A DNA stretch of 64,000 bases from Gelidibacter maritimus (GTDB lineage Bacteria; Bacteroidota; Bacteroidia; Flavobacteriales; Flavobacteriaceae): the NCBI RefSeq assembly GCF_014062315.1, contig NZ_JACGLT010000003.1:321163-385162 (forward strand). The letters are read 5' to 3'. The notes under the pieces are model-generated. The model did no database searches and was not told where the DNA came from. It was given only the letters and a program-made list of their open reading frames with translations. This document shows, in pieces, positions 19,671 through 28,545 of this stretch. Both the position numbers and the translations under genes were made by a program. The number at the start of each line of letters is the position of its first letter. Position 1 is the first letter of the stretch.

Positions 19671-20564
19671 TTGGCGACAACAAATTCTTCTATATCAAAG
19701 GTCTCAGTTATTTCTGATTTCAAGGAGGTAACTAAAATGAGATTATCATTGAGTGTGGTGTTTTCAGCAGTGGCTGGATACTTATTGGGTGCAACAACTA
19801 TCGATTTTGGTACTTTGGTACTGTTGGCATTTGGAGGTTATTTTATGGTTGGCGCTTCTAATATTTACAATCAAATTATTGAACGCGATCTGGATGCATT
19901 GATGAATCGTACCAAAAACAGGCCAATTCCTGCAGGGCGCATCTCTGTAAACTCGGCCCTTACCATGGCGATTATTTTTACCATACTTGGGATCGCTACG
20001 CTTTATGTCATCAATCCTCGTACCGCCATGTACGGCGCTATATCCATATTTTTGTATACCAGTGTGTATACGCCATTAAAGACCAAAACACCATTATCTG
20101 TTTTTGCTGGCGCTATTCCCGGAGCCATTCCTTTTATGTTGGGATGGGTAGCCGCACGAAATGCTTTCGGAATTGAACCTGGAACCTTATTCGCCATACA
20201 GTTTTTTTGGCAGTTTCCTCATTTTTGGGCCATTGGCTGGTTCTTGTTTGACGATTATAAAAAAGGAGGATTCTTCATGCTCCCAACAGGAAAACGCGAT
20301 AAGGGGACAGCTACACAAACCATAATGTACACCATTTGGACGGTTTTAATATCGATTGTGCCTGTATTTGGTGTCACTGGCGATTTAAAATTGTCTATTG
20401 TAGCAGCCGTAATAGTCTTCGCAATAGGATTGGGATTGATATATTATGCCTTGCAATTGTTTGTTAAAAGAAGTGAGCAAGCGGCAAAGCATCTCATCTT
20501 GGCTAGCGTGATATACATTACTCTATTACAGATTATTTACGTTGCAGATAAATTTATAAGATAA
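19671..20564 (+). CDS. ctaB: Protohaem IX farnesyltransferase (haem O synthase)
   Basis: 297 residues, UbiA prenyltransferase family with about nine membrane helices. The first aspartate-rich motif is NQIIERDLDALMNRTKNRPIP (the polyprenyl-diphosphate/Mg site, about residues 66-86) and a second charged loop is DYKKGGFFMLPTGKRD. It farnesylates haem b to haem O for cytochrome oxidase. Start choice: TTG 19671 keeps the conserved pre-helix segment FKEVTKMRLSL. An internal ATG at 19737 has a perfect AAGGAGGT (19722-19729) in front of it but would remove that segment. Heads an operon with oxidase subunits; also called cyoE. Confidence 0.93.
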   Translation: MATTNSSISKVSVISDFKEVTKMRLSLSVVFSAVAGYLLGATTIDFGTLVLLAFGGYFMVGASNIYNQIIERDLDALMNRTKNRPIPAGRISVNSALTMAIIFTILGIATLYVINPRTAMYGAISIFLYTSVYTPLKTKTPLSVFAGAIPGAIPFMLGWVAARNAFGIEPGTLFAIQFFWQFPHFWAIGWFLFDDYKKGGFFMLPTGKRDKGTATQTIMYTIWTVLISIVPVFGVTGDLKLSIVAAVIVFAIGLGLIYYALQLFVKRSEQAAKHLILASVIYITLLQIIYVADKFIR

Positions 20565-20565
20565 T

Positions 20566-21147
20566 ATGGATTTTACAGAAGGAACCTTTGAGGAAAAACA
20601 TAACAGGGCAAAAAAAATGATGCTTTGGTTTGGTATCGTTTCGTTAATCATGTCATTTGCCGGATGGACAAGTGCCTTTGTGGTTAGTAGTACAAGAGAA
20701 GATTGGCTTCACGATTTTCAATTGCCAAATGCATTCATCGTTAGTACGGTAATGGTTGTGCTGAGTAGTGTGACCTTTGCCTTGGCACAAAAAGCACTTA
20801 AAAACAACCAAAGACAATTAACTTCTATTTGGCTAATATCAACCTTGGTGCTTGGAATTGCATTTATTACCAACCAATTTTTGGGCTTTCAAGAGATCAT
20901 TGATATGGGGTATAATTTTACCGGACCTACCAGTAATATTACCATGTCTTATATTTATTTGATCGCCATGGTGCATATTGTACACGTTTTAGTTGGGCTC
21001 GGTTGCATTTTGGTCGTAATTTATAATCATTTTAAACAGAAGTATAGTGCCACTGATCGACTCGGTTTTGATCTTGCCTCAACTTTTTGGCATTTTATTG
21101 ATATTCTGTGGGTCTATCTCTTTTTATTTTTATATTTTGTAGGATAA
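20566..21147 (+). CDS. Haem-copper oxidase subunit III (short)
   Basis: 193 residues with five membrane helices, the core subunit III fold. The conserved end ASTFWHFIDILWVYLFLFLYF is the subunit III signature, and HIVHVLVGLGC precedes it. Subunit III stabilises the catalytic core of cytochrome c oxidase. It begins one base after ctaB, so co-translation is likely. A second, longer subunit III gene follows, making a tandem pair. Confidence 0.92.
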   Translation: MDFTEGTFEEKHNRAKKMMLWFGIVSLIMSFAGWTSAFVVSSTREDWLHDFQLPNAFIVSTVMVVLSSVTFALAQKALKNNQRQLTSIWLISTLVLGIAFITNQFLGFQEIIDMGYNFTGPTSNITMSYIYLIAMVHIVHVLVGLGCILVVIYNHFKQKYSATDRLGFDLASTFWHFIDILWVYLFLFLYFVG

Positions 21148-21249
21148 TTGCGTGTATTTATTAATGCGAATTGTTTATCAACTATAGAAAACCTTATTTA
21201 TAGTGTTTCAAAATTCAATAAGGATGTTTCTTTAGATGAATAAAATGAT

Positions 21250-21257
21250 TATTTTTG
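21250..21257 (+). promoter_or_regulatory. -7 box of second subunit III gene
   Basis: TATTTTTG matches TAnnTTTG, 35 bp before the ATG in the 145-bp gap between the two subunit III genes. No -33 TTG at normal spacing. Confidence 0.4.
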
Positions 21258-21292
21258 TGCAACTTTTTTAAACTAAAAACTAATCACTACAT

Positions 21293-22270
21293 ATGGATTC
21301 GACTGTTGTGAACACTAGTGCCGAAAACAAGCGTTGGGGCGGAGGTATAGAGCCACTAAAAGCAAGTTACGGTAAAATGATGATGTGGTTTTTCCTCACT
21401 TCAGATTCACTAACCTTTACTGGGTTCTTAGCAGCCTATGGCTTCTCAAGATTTAAGTTCGCCGATTCTTGGCCAATTGCAGACGACGTGTTTACGCACG
21501 TGCCATTTATACACGGAAACTATCCGATGATTTTTGTGGCTTTCATGACTTTCATTTTGATTATGTCTTCCGTTACCATGGTACTGGCTGTGGATGCCGG
21601 ACATCAAATGAACAAAGCCAAAGTGAGTTTGTATATGTTCTTGACCGTATTGGGAGGTTTTGTGTTTTTAAGCTCGCAAGCTTACGAATGGAGCACTTTT
21701 ATTAAAGGCGGTTATGGTGCGGTTGGAACTCATGGGGGTAATATCATCCAGTTTGTTGACGCTAAAGGCGAGCGTGTGGCACTAAAAGACTTCGCTATCG
21801 CGGAATCTACTGAGCGAACCCAACATACACGAAAAGATGGCCTTTGGTTCTCTGGTGAAAAAGCGCTTCCAAGTTTTACCTTTGAAGAAGTCCTTGCCGG
21901 ATTTGAAGCAAATCCTGAAGTGTTTGTAAGAACAACATATACTGCTGAAGATGGTCATAAGACCATTTTATCTCGTAGTGAATCGCTCAGGGAATTAAGA
22001 ACTAAAGGCAAGAATGTGGTAGAAGGTGCTAACCTTGTACAAAATGAATACGGTCCAACCTTATTTGCAAATTACTTTTTCTTCATTACTGGTTTCCACG
22101 GATTTCACGTGTCGATAGGGGTGTTGTTAAATATAATTATATTCTTTAACGTCCTTATAGGTACTTACGAACGAAGAGGAACTTACGAAATGGTCGAGAA
22201 AGTCGGGCTATACTGGCATTTTGTTGACTTGGTTTGGGTATTTGTATTTACCTTCTTCTACTTAGTATAA
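21293..22270 (+). CDS. Haem-copper oxidase subunit III with extra-membrane insertion
   Basis: 325 residues. Helices at about 24-44, 75-100 and 107-124 come first, the conserved final part reads FFITGFHGFHVSIGV and then VGLYWHFVDLVWVFVFTFFYLV. Between them, about residues 135-250 form a hydrophilic insertion (GGYGAVGTHGG to EGANLVQNEYGP) absent from the shorter neighbour. Such insertions occur in Bacteroidota subunit III; what they contact is unknown. Works with subunits I/II encoded elsewhere. Followed by subunit IV after 21 bp. Confidence 0.92.
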   Translation: MDSTVVNTSAENKRWGGGIEPLKASYGKMMMWFFLTSDSLTFTGFLAAYGFSRFKFADSWPIADDVFTHVPFIHGNYPMIFVAFMTFILIMSSVTMVLAVDAGHQMNKAKVSLYMFLTVLGGFVFLSSQAYEWSTFIKGGYGAVGTHGGNIIQFVDAKGERVALKDFAIAESTERTQHTRKDGLWFSGEKALPSFTFEEVLAGFEANPEVFVRTTYTAEDGHKTILSRSESLRELRTKGKNVVEGANLVQNEYGPTLFANYFFFITGFHGFHVSIGVLLNIIIFFNVLIGTYERRGTYEMVEKVGLYWHFVDLVWVFVFTFFYLV

Positions 22271-22291
22271 TTTTGATAATTTATTTTAAAC

Positions 22292-22687
22292 ATGGAACCA
22301 CACGCACAAGCAGAACCACATAAATTGGCCATATTTAGAGGCTATCTAAAGTTTAAATCCAATAAACAAAAAATTTGGGGTGTATTGATTTTTTTGGCAA
22401 TTGTTACTGCCATTGAAGTTCTTTTAGGAATTTATAAGCCTGCAATCTTGGATGTTGAGGTTATGGGAATGAAATTGCTTAACTGGATATTTATTATTCT
22501 GACCATTGTAAAAGCGTATTATATTACTTGGGATTTCATGCACATGAGAGATGAAACTGCAAGTTTGAGACGTATGGTGGTTTGGACAGCGGTCTTTCTG
22601 ATTTCATATATAATATTTATTTTATTACAAGAAGGAGGCTACGTAGAGAGCGTCTTTTCTAAAGGTTTTGTAAAGACCGATTTTTAA
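22292..22687 (+). CDS. Cytochrome c oxidase subunit IV (prokaryotic type)
   Basis: 131 residues with three membrane helices (about 31-47, 63-82, 95-115). The segment IVKAYYITWDFMHMRDE is characteristic of the small prokaryotic COX4 family that follows subunit III genes. It is a structural subunit of the caa3/cbb-type terminal oxidase. Position right after subunit III supports the call, and a strong terminator follows. Confidence 0.9.
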   Translation: MEPHAQAEPHKLAIFRGYLKFKSNKQKIWGVLIFLAIVTAIEVLLGIYKPAILDVEVMGMKLLNWIFIILTIVKAYYITWDFMHMRDETASLRRMVVWTAVFLISYIIFILLQEGGYVESVFSKGFVKTDF

Positions 22688-22735
22688 AATATCTCTTTCT
22701 GACAGAACAGTAGGACTTAAGTGTTAAACATAGAT

Positions 22736-22768
22736 AAAAAGGCGGTTATATGAACCGTCTTTTTTATT
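22736..22768 (+). terminator. Intrinsic terminator after oxidase subunit IV
   Basis: 12-bp stem with one G-U pair (22736-22747 with 22753-22764), 5-base loop ATATG, followed by T-rich sequence. It overlaps the next promoter's -7 region. Confidence 0.85.
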
Positions 22769-22772
22769 TTTG
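22765..22772 (+). promoter_or_regulatory. -7 box of SCO operon
   Basis: TATTTTTG at the tail of the terminator, 112 bp before the next start codon. A promoter here would restart transcription for the SCO block; no -33 TTG was recognised. Confidence 0.35.
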
Positions 22773-22883
22773 CACCTGTGTTAATCAGCCTATATTTATT
22801 AACCAAATATGCCTGATGGAAGAGTGTTGTACTAATTAAACTTTTGAATGTTTATTTGGTATTAATCGTGCAAATATGTTTAA

Positions 22884-23597
22884 ATGAATAAGAAACTTGT
22901 TAAACGCTATTCAGTACTAATCATCCTGTTTTTTCTCCCTGTGGCGTTTCTTTTGATGCTCTACCCCGCAAAGCATAACTATATTGCGCTTGATGTCATC
23001 AAAGAAAACGTTAAGGATATTGCATCAGTCACCGATGTTGAACTTCAAGACCATATCACAGTGTTGGCGTTTTACGGAAAGACACCGTTGGTGAGAGCCA
23101 CCGCAGCCTCTAACCTAAAGCAATTGATTTACGATAAGTTCAAAGGATTTAAAAGGTTCCAGGTTGTATCAATAATGGCTCCAGAGGCAAAATCGGATCT
23201 GCCAGTACTTAGAAAAGAAATAGAGTCTCATGAAGATTTGAAGTATTGGCATTTCGTTTTTTTGGAAGAGGAGGACATACAGGAGCTTTATTCGAGTTTG
23301 AAATCTGATCTACCCTTAGATGAGAACCTTTCAACTTCAAGAGTCTTTATTGTGGATGGCGACCTTAATCAGCGAGGTCGATTGGATGATAGAACAGAAA
23401 TGGAAAGTGAAAGAAATGCTGAAGTATATGATTTGACATCCTATGATGGTGTAGAGGTTGCAATCATAAAAAATAAAATGAGTGAAGATATACGGGTGTT
23501 GTTTACTGAATATAGAGATAAACGTAAGGGTAATTTTGACTCTTCAACACGCCGTGCAAATGAATTAAAAGGTATTAACAATGAGCAAGAAGACTAA
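22884..23597 (+). CDS. Cysteine-free SCO-like membrane-anchored protein
   Basis: 237 residues with an N-terminal anchor (about 10-27). The remainder looks like a thioredoxin-fold remnant: strands ITVLAFYG and RFQVVSIMAP, and SRVFIVDGDLNQRGRL, which lines up with FALIDKNGYIRSRSD in the SCO protein next door. It contains no cysteine at all, so it cannot be a redox or copper-binding SCO in the usual way. Its 3' end overlaps the SCO gene by 17 bp, implying coupled translation. A scaffold or chaperone role in oxidase assembly is inference; I know no named family. Confidence 0.75.
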   Translation: MNKKLVKRYSVLIILFFLPVAFLLMLYPAKHNYIALDVIKENVKDIASVTDVELQDHITVLAFYGKTPLVRATAASNLKQLIYDKFKGFKRFQVVSIMAPEAKSDLPVLRKEIESHEDLKYWHFVFLEEEDIQELYSSLKSDLPLDENLSTSRVFIVDGDLNQRGRLDDRTEMESERNAEVYDLTSYDGVEVAIIKNKMSEDIRVLFTEYRDKRKGNFDSSTRRANELKGINNEQED

Positions 23598-24339
23598 TTA
23601 CTCTTATGTGGGAGTATCGTTTATTATCCTTCTTTTTGGAATTTACTTTGTTCCAAAAATTATTGATCGAGTCAGCAATAAAGATGTGGTAAGAGATGAA
23701 AGTAGAAGCGAAGACATCAATCATAATCCTAAAAAACGACCTGGAACCCTTTCCGATTTACAATTTATAGAAATCAACGGCGTTAGAAAAAAAGTTCCGG
23801 AGTTTAGTTTTACAGATCAAAATGGCAACACCGTTTCCAATAAGGATTACGAAGGTAAAGTTTATGTGCTTGAATTCTTTTTTACAACCTGCCCAAGTAT
23901 ATGCCCAAAAATGAATGCCAATATGGTAGACATCCAGAACACCTTTCCAAATGAAAAGGATTTTGGGATTGCCTCCTTTTCAATTACGCCACATATTGAC
24001 ACGCCTGAAGTGTTAAAGGCATACGCTGAACAAAACGGGATCACTAGTCCTAATTGGCATTTGATGACTGGAGATGTTGACGAGATATATAAGTTAGCGA
24101 ATGAAGGGTTTTACCTTTATACCGCCAAAGATGAAAATGCAGATGGCGGATTTGAACATTCTGGTAATTTTGCGCTTATTGATAAAAACGGATATATCAG
24201 ATCAAGATCAGATGCTCAGGGCAGTCCGATTATTTATTATAACGGGATCATTTCAGAAGAGGAAAAAGTAGATGAGGCTGGTATGGAGCAGCAAATTACT
24301 TGGTTAAAACAAGATATTGCAAAGTTGTTGAAGGAATAA
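23581..24339 (+). CDS. SCO family copper chaperone for cytochrome oxidase
   Basis: 252 residues: N-terminal membrane anchor (10-27) and a thioredoxin-like domain. The copper-binding CxxxC is TCPSICPKM (Cys104, Cys108) and the third ligand His193 lies in FEHSGNFALID. SCO proteins deliver copper to the CuA site of subunit II. It overlaps the upstream gene by 17 bp and the downstream DUF420 gene by 1 bp, a tight operon with oxidase assembly genes. Confidence 0.95.
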   Translation: MSKKTNYSYVGVSFIILLFGIYFVPKIIDRVSNKDVVRDESRSEDINHNPKKRPGTLSDLQFIEINGVRKKVPEFSFTDQNGNTVSNKDYEGKVYVLEFFFTTCPSICPKMNANMVDIQNTFPNEKDFGIASFSITPHIDTPEVLKAYAEQNGITSPNWHLMTGDVDEIYKLANEGFYLYTAKDENADGGFEHSGNFALIDKNGYIRSRSDAQGSPIIYYNGIISEEEKVDEAGMEQQITWLKQDIAKLLKE

Positions 24340-24884
24340 TGGAAACAATTAATAGAACAGCAGAGAAAAAATATAATAAATGGATTGTCCTACTTTCCAT
24401 TGCTATCCCATTGATTGTAGCTGCACTTTTTGGTGTTAATTTACGAGATATGGGTTTTGATGTGGAACCACTTACGTTTTTACCGCCAATTTATGCCACT
24501 ATTAACGGACTTACAGCCGTGCTGTTAATTAGCGCATTTGTGGCAATTAGAAAAAAAAATATCGCACTCCACAAGACGTTGATGACTACTGCAATTGGTT
24601 GCTCAGTTCTTTTTTTATTAATGTATATCGCCTATCACATGACCAGCGATTCTACACCTTACGGAGGTGACGGCATCATGAGATATATCTATTTTTCCAT
24701 TCTTATTTCACATATATTATTATCAATTATAATCATTCCATTTGTGCTGATTACCTATGTACGTGCAATAACAAATAATATTGAACGCCATAAAAAAATA
24801 GCGCGTATTACATTCCCAATCTGGTTATATGTTGCCGTTTCTGGAGTGATTATTTACATTTTGATTTCACCTTATTATGTCTAA
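24339..24884 (+). CDS. DUF420 membrane protein
   Basis: 181 residues from ATG 24339, which overlaps the SCO stop by one base (TAATG). Five membrane helices with conserved histidines (ALHKTLMTTAIG, YIAYHMTSDST, SHILLSIIIIP, RHKKIARITFPIW). This is the DUF420 family, which repeatedly sits beside SCO and oxidase subunit genes in Bacteroidota and Bacilli (CtaM-like). A role in oxidase maturation or haem/copper handling is inferred from neighbours. A longer frame beginning at 24300 inside SCO is not used. Confidence 0.88.
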   Translation: METINRTAEKKYNKWIVLLSIAIPLIVAALFGVNLRDMGFDVEPLTFLPPIYATINGLTAVLLISAFVAIRKKNIALHKTLMTTAIGCSVLFLLMYIAYHMTSDSTPYGGDGIMRYIYFSILISHILLSIIIIPFVLITYVRAITNNIERHKKIARITFPIWLYVAVSGVIIYILISPYYV

Positions 24885-25107
24885 AATGAAAGTTCGCGTC
24901 TTCTTTATTCTGTTCTCATTGTTCACTTTTTTTTCCACCAATGCGCAATGCGCTATGTGTCGCGCGGTTTTGGAAAGCGAAGATGGGCAATCTACTGCAA
25001 AAGGTGTCAATGATGGGATTGTTTACTTAATGGTCATTCCTTATGTGTTGGTTGCTGGAATGGGATTAGTGATGTACACAAAGTTCTATAGAAAGAAAAA
25101 AGTGTAA
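24877..25107 (+). CDS. Small exported CxxC membrane protein
   Basis: 76 residues. Signal peptide 1-23 ends STNAQ, immediately followed by CAMCRAVLES (CxxC at 24-27), then a hydrophilic stretch and one C-terminal membrane helix (about 50-68) with a lysine tail. It overlaps DUF420 by 8 bp and closes the SCO operon. No named family is known to me, though short CAMC proteins at this place are familiar in Bacteroidota. The exposed CxxC right at the mature N-terminus suggests thiol or copper handling; this is inference. Confidence 0.75.
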   Translation: MSKMKVRVFFILFSLFTFFSTNAQCAMCRAVLESEDGQSTAKGVNDGIVYLMVIPYVLVAGMGLVMYTKFYRKKKV

Positions 25108-25237
25108 AACTTGCTTTTTCGTGTAACAATTCTTCTCCTCTTTAGTCTTATTATTACATATTCAGGATAGACTTAACAATTTGTTAATATATTTCGAGTC
25201 TTGATTTATGTAACATTGCAGAAGCAACAGGCTTAAT

Positions 25238-25939
25238 ATGATACAAATAAAAGATTTACACAAATCCTACCACATGGGTTCAAACTCACTTCATGTGTTA
25301 AAAGGAATTAATTTTAACGTCAAAGAAGGTGAACTTGTCTCCATTATGGGCTCTTCAGGTTCTGGTAAATCGACGCTTTTGAATGTTTTAGGGATGTTGG
25401 ATGAAGCCGATAAAGGTTCATACACGCTTGATAATGTTCCGATTAAAAATCTCAATGAGAAAATTGCTGCAAACTACAGGAATAAATTTTTAGGATTTAT
25501 TTTCCAATCTTTTAATCTTATCAATTATAAATCGGCTTTAGATAATGTGGCGCTACCCTTATATTATCAAGGTGTCAACCGAAAAGAGCGTGTTGAAAAA
25601 GCAATGTATTATCTTGACAAAGTAGGGTTGGCTCCCTGGTCTCATCATTTACCCAATGAGTTATCCGGTGGACAAAAACAGCGTGTGGCTATTGCCAGAG
25701 CCTTGGCAAGTGATCCAAAAGTATTGCTCGCTGATGAGCCGACTGGCGCTTTGGACACCAAAACCTCACATGAAGTTATGGATCTTATTCAAGGCATAAA
25801 TGATGACGGGAAGACAATATTGATTGTCACCCATGAGCTCGATATTGCAAATATGACCAAGCGTATTGTCAATTTAAAAGACGGGGTCATCATTGATGAT
25901 AATTTCGTAGAACAAGTAAGAGCTTCTCAGTATGTTTAA
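25238..25939 (+). CDS. MacB/LolD-type ABC transporter ATPase
   Basis: 233 residues, a stand-alone ATPase. Walker A GSSGSGKST is at 38-46, the signature LSGGQKQRVAIARAL near 143-157, Walker B VLLADEPTGALD follows, and the H-loop is IVTHELD. Sequence type matches ATPases that pair with MacB/FtsX-like permeases for tripartite efflux or lipoprotein release. It overlaps the first permease by 8 bp and heads a six-gene operon. Confidence 0.95.
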   Translation: MIQIKDLHKSYHMGSNSLHVLKGINFNVKEGELVSIMGSSGSGKSTLLNVLGMLDEADKGSYTLDNVPIKNLNEKIAANYRNKFLGFIFQSFNLINYKSALDNVALPLYYQGVNRKERVEKAMYYLDKVGLAPWSHHLPNELSGGQKQRVAIARALASDPKVLLADEPTGALDTKTSHEVMDLIQGINDDGKTILIVTHELDIANMTKRIVNLKDGVIIDDNFVEQVRASQYV

Positions 25940-27176
25940 TATTGAACGTTGGCAAGAAATTTTTGAAAGTTTAAATAAAAATAAGCTTCGTACGTTCTTA
26001 ACTGGTTTATCTGTTGCCTCGGGTATTTTTATTTTGGTTATCCTTTTAGGTTTCAGTTCCGGTATTCAAAATGGCGTTACTTCGCAATTTGAGAGAGATG
26101 CCGCCAATAGTATTTCGGTATGGACTGGCGTTACCACCAAAGAATATAAAGGATTAAATCCTGGACGACGTATTCAGCTTAAAAATCAAGACTTCAATGA
26201 CATTGTGGACAAATACGATGATCAATTAGAATATAAATCGCCCTTCTATACCATTTGGGGCGGATTGGTTAATTATAAAAATGAATCAGGCAATTATAGG
26301 ATTCAAGGTGTTTTACCAGATAACCAATTCATTGAAAATGCAGATGTCAGCCAAGGTCGATTTTTAAATTACTCCGATGTTGAGGGCGCTAAAAAAGTAG
26401 CGGTGATTGGGAATAAGGTAAGTCAAGATTTATTTAAGGGCGAAGATCCAATCAACAAGGACATTTCAATTTATGGTGTTAGTTTTAAAGTCATTGGCGT
26501 GTTCTATGATCCGGGTGGAGAACGGGATGAAAGTAAAGTGATGATGCCCATAACTACGGCGCAAAGGGCATTTAATGGAGGAAACAATATCAGGAACATG
26601 ACCTATACCGTAAAGATGTCTGATAATTTTGACGCAGCTGTAAAGCGATCGGAGGAAGTGTCCATGGGAATAGAACAAGACATTAAACAAACTCATATTA
26701 TTGCTCCAGATGATATCAGTGCTGTTAGCGTGAACAACACTTTAGAGGAAGCAAGAAAGATATATTCGTTAGTAGATACCATTAAAGCGGTATTTTGGTT
26801 TGTAGGTATTGGTACCATCATTGCAGGTGTCGTCGGGGTCGGAAATATCATGCTCATTATTGTGAAGGAACGTACCAAGGAAATTGGTATTCGGAAGGCT
26901 TTGGGTGCTGTGCCAATGTCAATTGTAGTCATGATTCTTCAGGAATCCATTTTTGTAACCATGTTCTCAGGACTTTTCGGGCTAATTGCCGGTCTTGGAC
27001 TTCTTGAACTGGTGGGGCCACTCATAGAAAGCGACTTTATAAAATATCCACAAGTAGATTTCAATACCGCATTGACCACTGTTTTTGTATTGGTGTTTGC
27101 GGGTGCTATTGCCGGATTTATACCTGCCTATCACGCCGCTAAAATTAAACCTATTGTAGCACTAAGAGACGAATAA
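25932..27176 (+). CDS. MacB-like ABC permease 1
   Basis: 414 residues. First membrane helix at about 20-40, a large MacB periplasmic-core domain (about 45-265), and a three-helix FtsX domain at the C-terminus (about 285-405) beginning VGIGTIIAGVVGVGNIMLI, then KERTKEIGIRKALGA, the coupling segment. It would form a MacB-type mechanotransmission transporter with the upstream ATPase. Stop is followed within 1 bp by a second permease of the same family. Confidence 0.93.
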   Translation: MFNIERWQEIFESLNKNKLRTFLTGLSVASGIFILVILLGFSSGIQNGVTSQFERDAANSISVWTGVTTKEYKGLNPGRRIQLKNQDFNDIVDKYDDQLEYKSPFYTIWGGLVNYKNESGNYRIQGVLPDNQFIENADVSQGRFLNYSDVEGAKKVAVIGNKVSQDLFKGEDPINKDISIYGVSFKVIGVFYDPGGERDESKVMMPITTAQRAFNGGNNIRNMTYTVKMSDNFDAAVKRSEEVSMGIEQDIKQTHIIAPDDISAVSVNNTLEEARKIYSLVDTIKAVFWFVGIGTIIAGVVGVGNIMLIIVKERTKEIGIRKALGAVPMSIVVMILQESIFVTMFSGLFGLIAGLGLLELVGPLIESDFIKYPQVDFNTALTTVFVLVFAGAIAGFIPAYHAAKIKPIVALRDE

Positions 27177-27177
27177 T

Positions 27178-28437
27178 ATGTTTAGCAGAGACCGTTGGGA
27201 CGAAATATTGGAAGCTTTAAATGCAAATAAGTTCAGAACTTTGTTGACTGCATTTGGTGTGTTTTGGGGCATCACAATTTTAGTGCTTTTATTGGCACTG
27301 ACCAATGGCCTAAAAAACGGGGTGACTTCAGGATTTGGTAATTTTGCTACCAACTCCATGTTCATTTGGACACAGCAAACTTCAAAACCCTACAAAGGGC
27401 TACCAAAAGGACGCCGATTCAACTTTAAATTGGATGATGTAGCGAGCTTAAAAAACGATTTTCCACAACTTAAATATGTATCACCTCGTAACCAACTGGG
27501 GGGCTACAGTGGTGCAAATAATGTCATTAGAGGGACAAAAACAGGAGCTTTTCAAGTCAATGGTGATTATCCCGAGTTTATCAAGCAGCAGCCTATGGAT
27601 ATTCTCCAAGGTCGTTTTGTGAGTTATTCTGATATAAATGCCAAACGTAAGGTTTGTGTTATTGGAACAGGGGTAGTTAAGGGCATGTACGATAAGGATG
27701 AAGAAATTTTAGGAACTTATATAAAGATAAATGGTGTTAACTTTATGGTGATAGGTACCTTTAAAGTGAGCAATAGCCAAGGGGATAAGGAAGAAGATGC
27801 CAACACTATCTTTGTGCCTTTTACCACGTTTGGACAAGCCTTCAACTTTGCTGACAATGTGGGATGGTTGGCCGTAACTGCACATGATGAAACCAATATT
27901 ACAAGCCTAAAGCCTCAAATAATAGAAAGCTTAAAGAACCGACGGAAAGTACATCCTGAAGATGACCGTGCCATTGGCAATTTTGATCTTGCTGAAGCTT
28001 TTGGGCGGGTTAATGGTCTATTCTCTATTTTAAGTTTTGTAGGTTATTTTGTGGGGGCTCTTGTCTTGATGTCAGGCATTATTGGAATTAGTAATATCAT
28101 GCTCATCGTAGTAAAGGAACGAACCAAAGAAATTGGGGTCAGAAGAGCTTTGGGTGCTGCGCCCTGGACCATCAAATCACAAATTCTACAAGAAAGTTTA
28201 ATCCTGACTATCTTATCAGGAATGGTAGGAATTTCTTTTGCAGCTGCGGTTATTTATGGACTTAATTATGCCTTGGATATGAATGGCCCGGTTGAGAATT
28301 TTGCAAATCCGAGCGTGAGTATGTCGGTGGTGTTTATCGCACTTTTTATCTTAGTTGTCTCAGGATTGTTGGCAGGATTGATACCAGCCAATAGTGCAAC
28401 AAAAATGAAACCAGTAGACGCCTTAAGAATAGAATAA
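27178..28437 (+). CDS. MacB-like ABC permease 2
   Basis: 419 residues with the same layout as its neighbour: N-terminal helix (about 20-40), MacB periplasmic core, C-terminal FtsX domain with SGIIGISNIMLIVVKERTKEIGVRRALGA. The two permeases are clear paralogs (compare the start NANKFRTLLTAFGVFWG with NKNKLRTFLTGLSVASG). They probably form a heterodimer with one ATPase pair, rather than the homodimer of MacB; that is inference from the gene order. Confidence 0.93.
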   Translation: MFSRDRWDEILEALNANKFRTLLTAFGVFWGITILVLLLALTNGLKNGVTSGFGNFATNSMFIWTQQTSKPYKGLPKGRRFNFKLDDVASLKNDFPQLKYVSPRNQLGGYSGANNVIRGTKTGAFQVNGDYPEFIKQQPMDILQGRFVSYSDINAKRKVCVIGTGVVKGMYDKDEEILGTYIKINGVNFMVIGTFKVSNSQGDKEEDANTIFVPFTTFGQAFNFADNVGWLAVTAHDETNITSLKPQIIESLKNRRKVHPEDDRAIGNFDLAEAFGRVNGLFSILSFVGYFVGALVLMSGIIGISNIMLIVVKERTKEIGVRRALGAAPWTIKSQILQESLILTILSGMVGISFAAAVIYGLNYALDMNGPVENFANPSVSMSVVFIALFILVVSGLLAGLIPANSATKMKPVDALRIE

Positions 28438-28545
28438 ATAGAAGAAAAATCATCAAATGCATCACCTTCTCAAGATTAAAGTATAGGCTCCAAATCTTTT
28501 TTGAGGTGCACCATTTGACCTATAAAAAACAGTAAAAACGATCAA

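Noticed and set aside
19483-19731. 82-codon ORF overlapping the ctaB start
   Set aside because: It overlaps the ctaB promoter and 5' end in another frame and has no recognisable domain.
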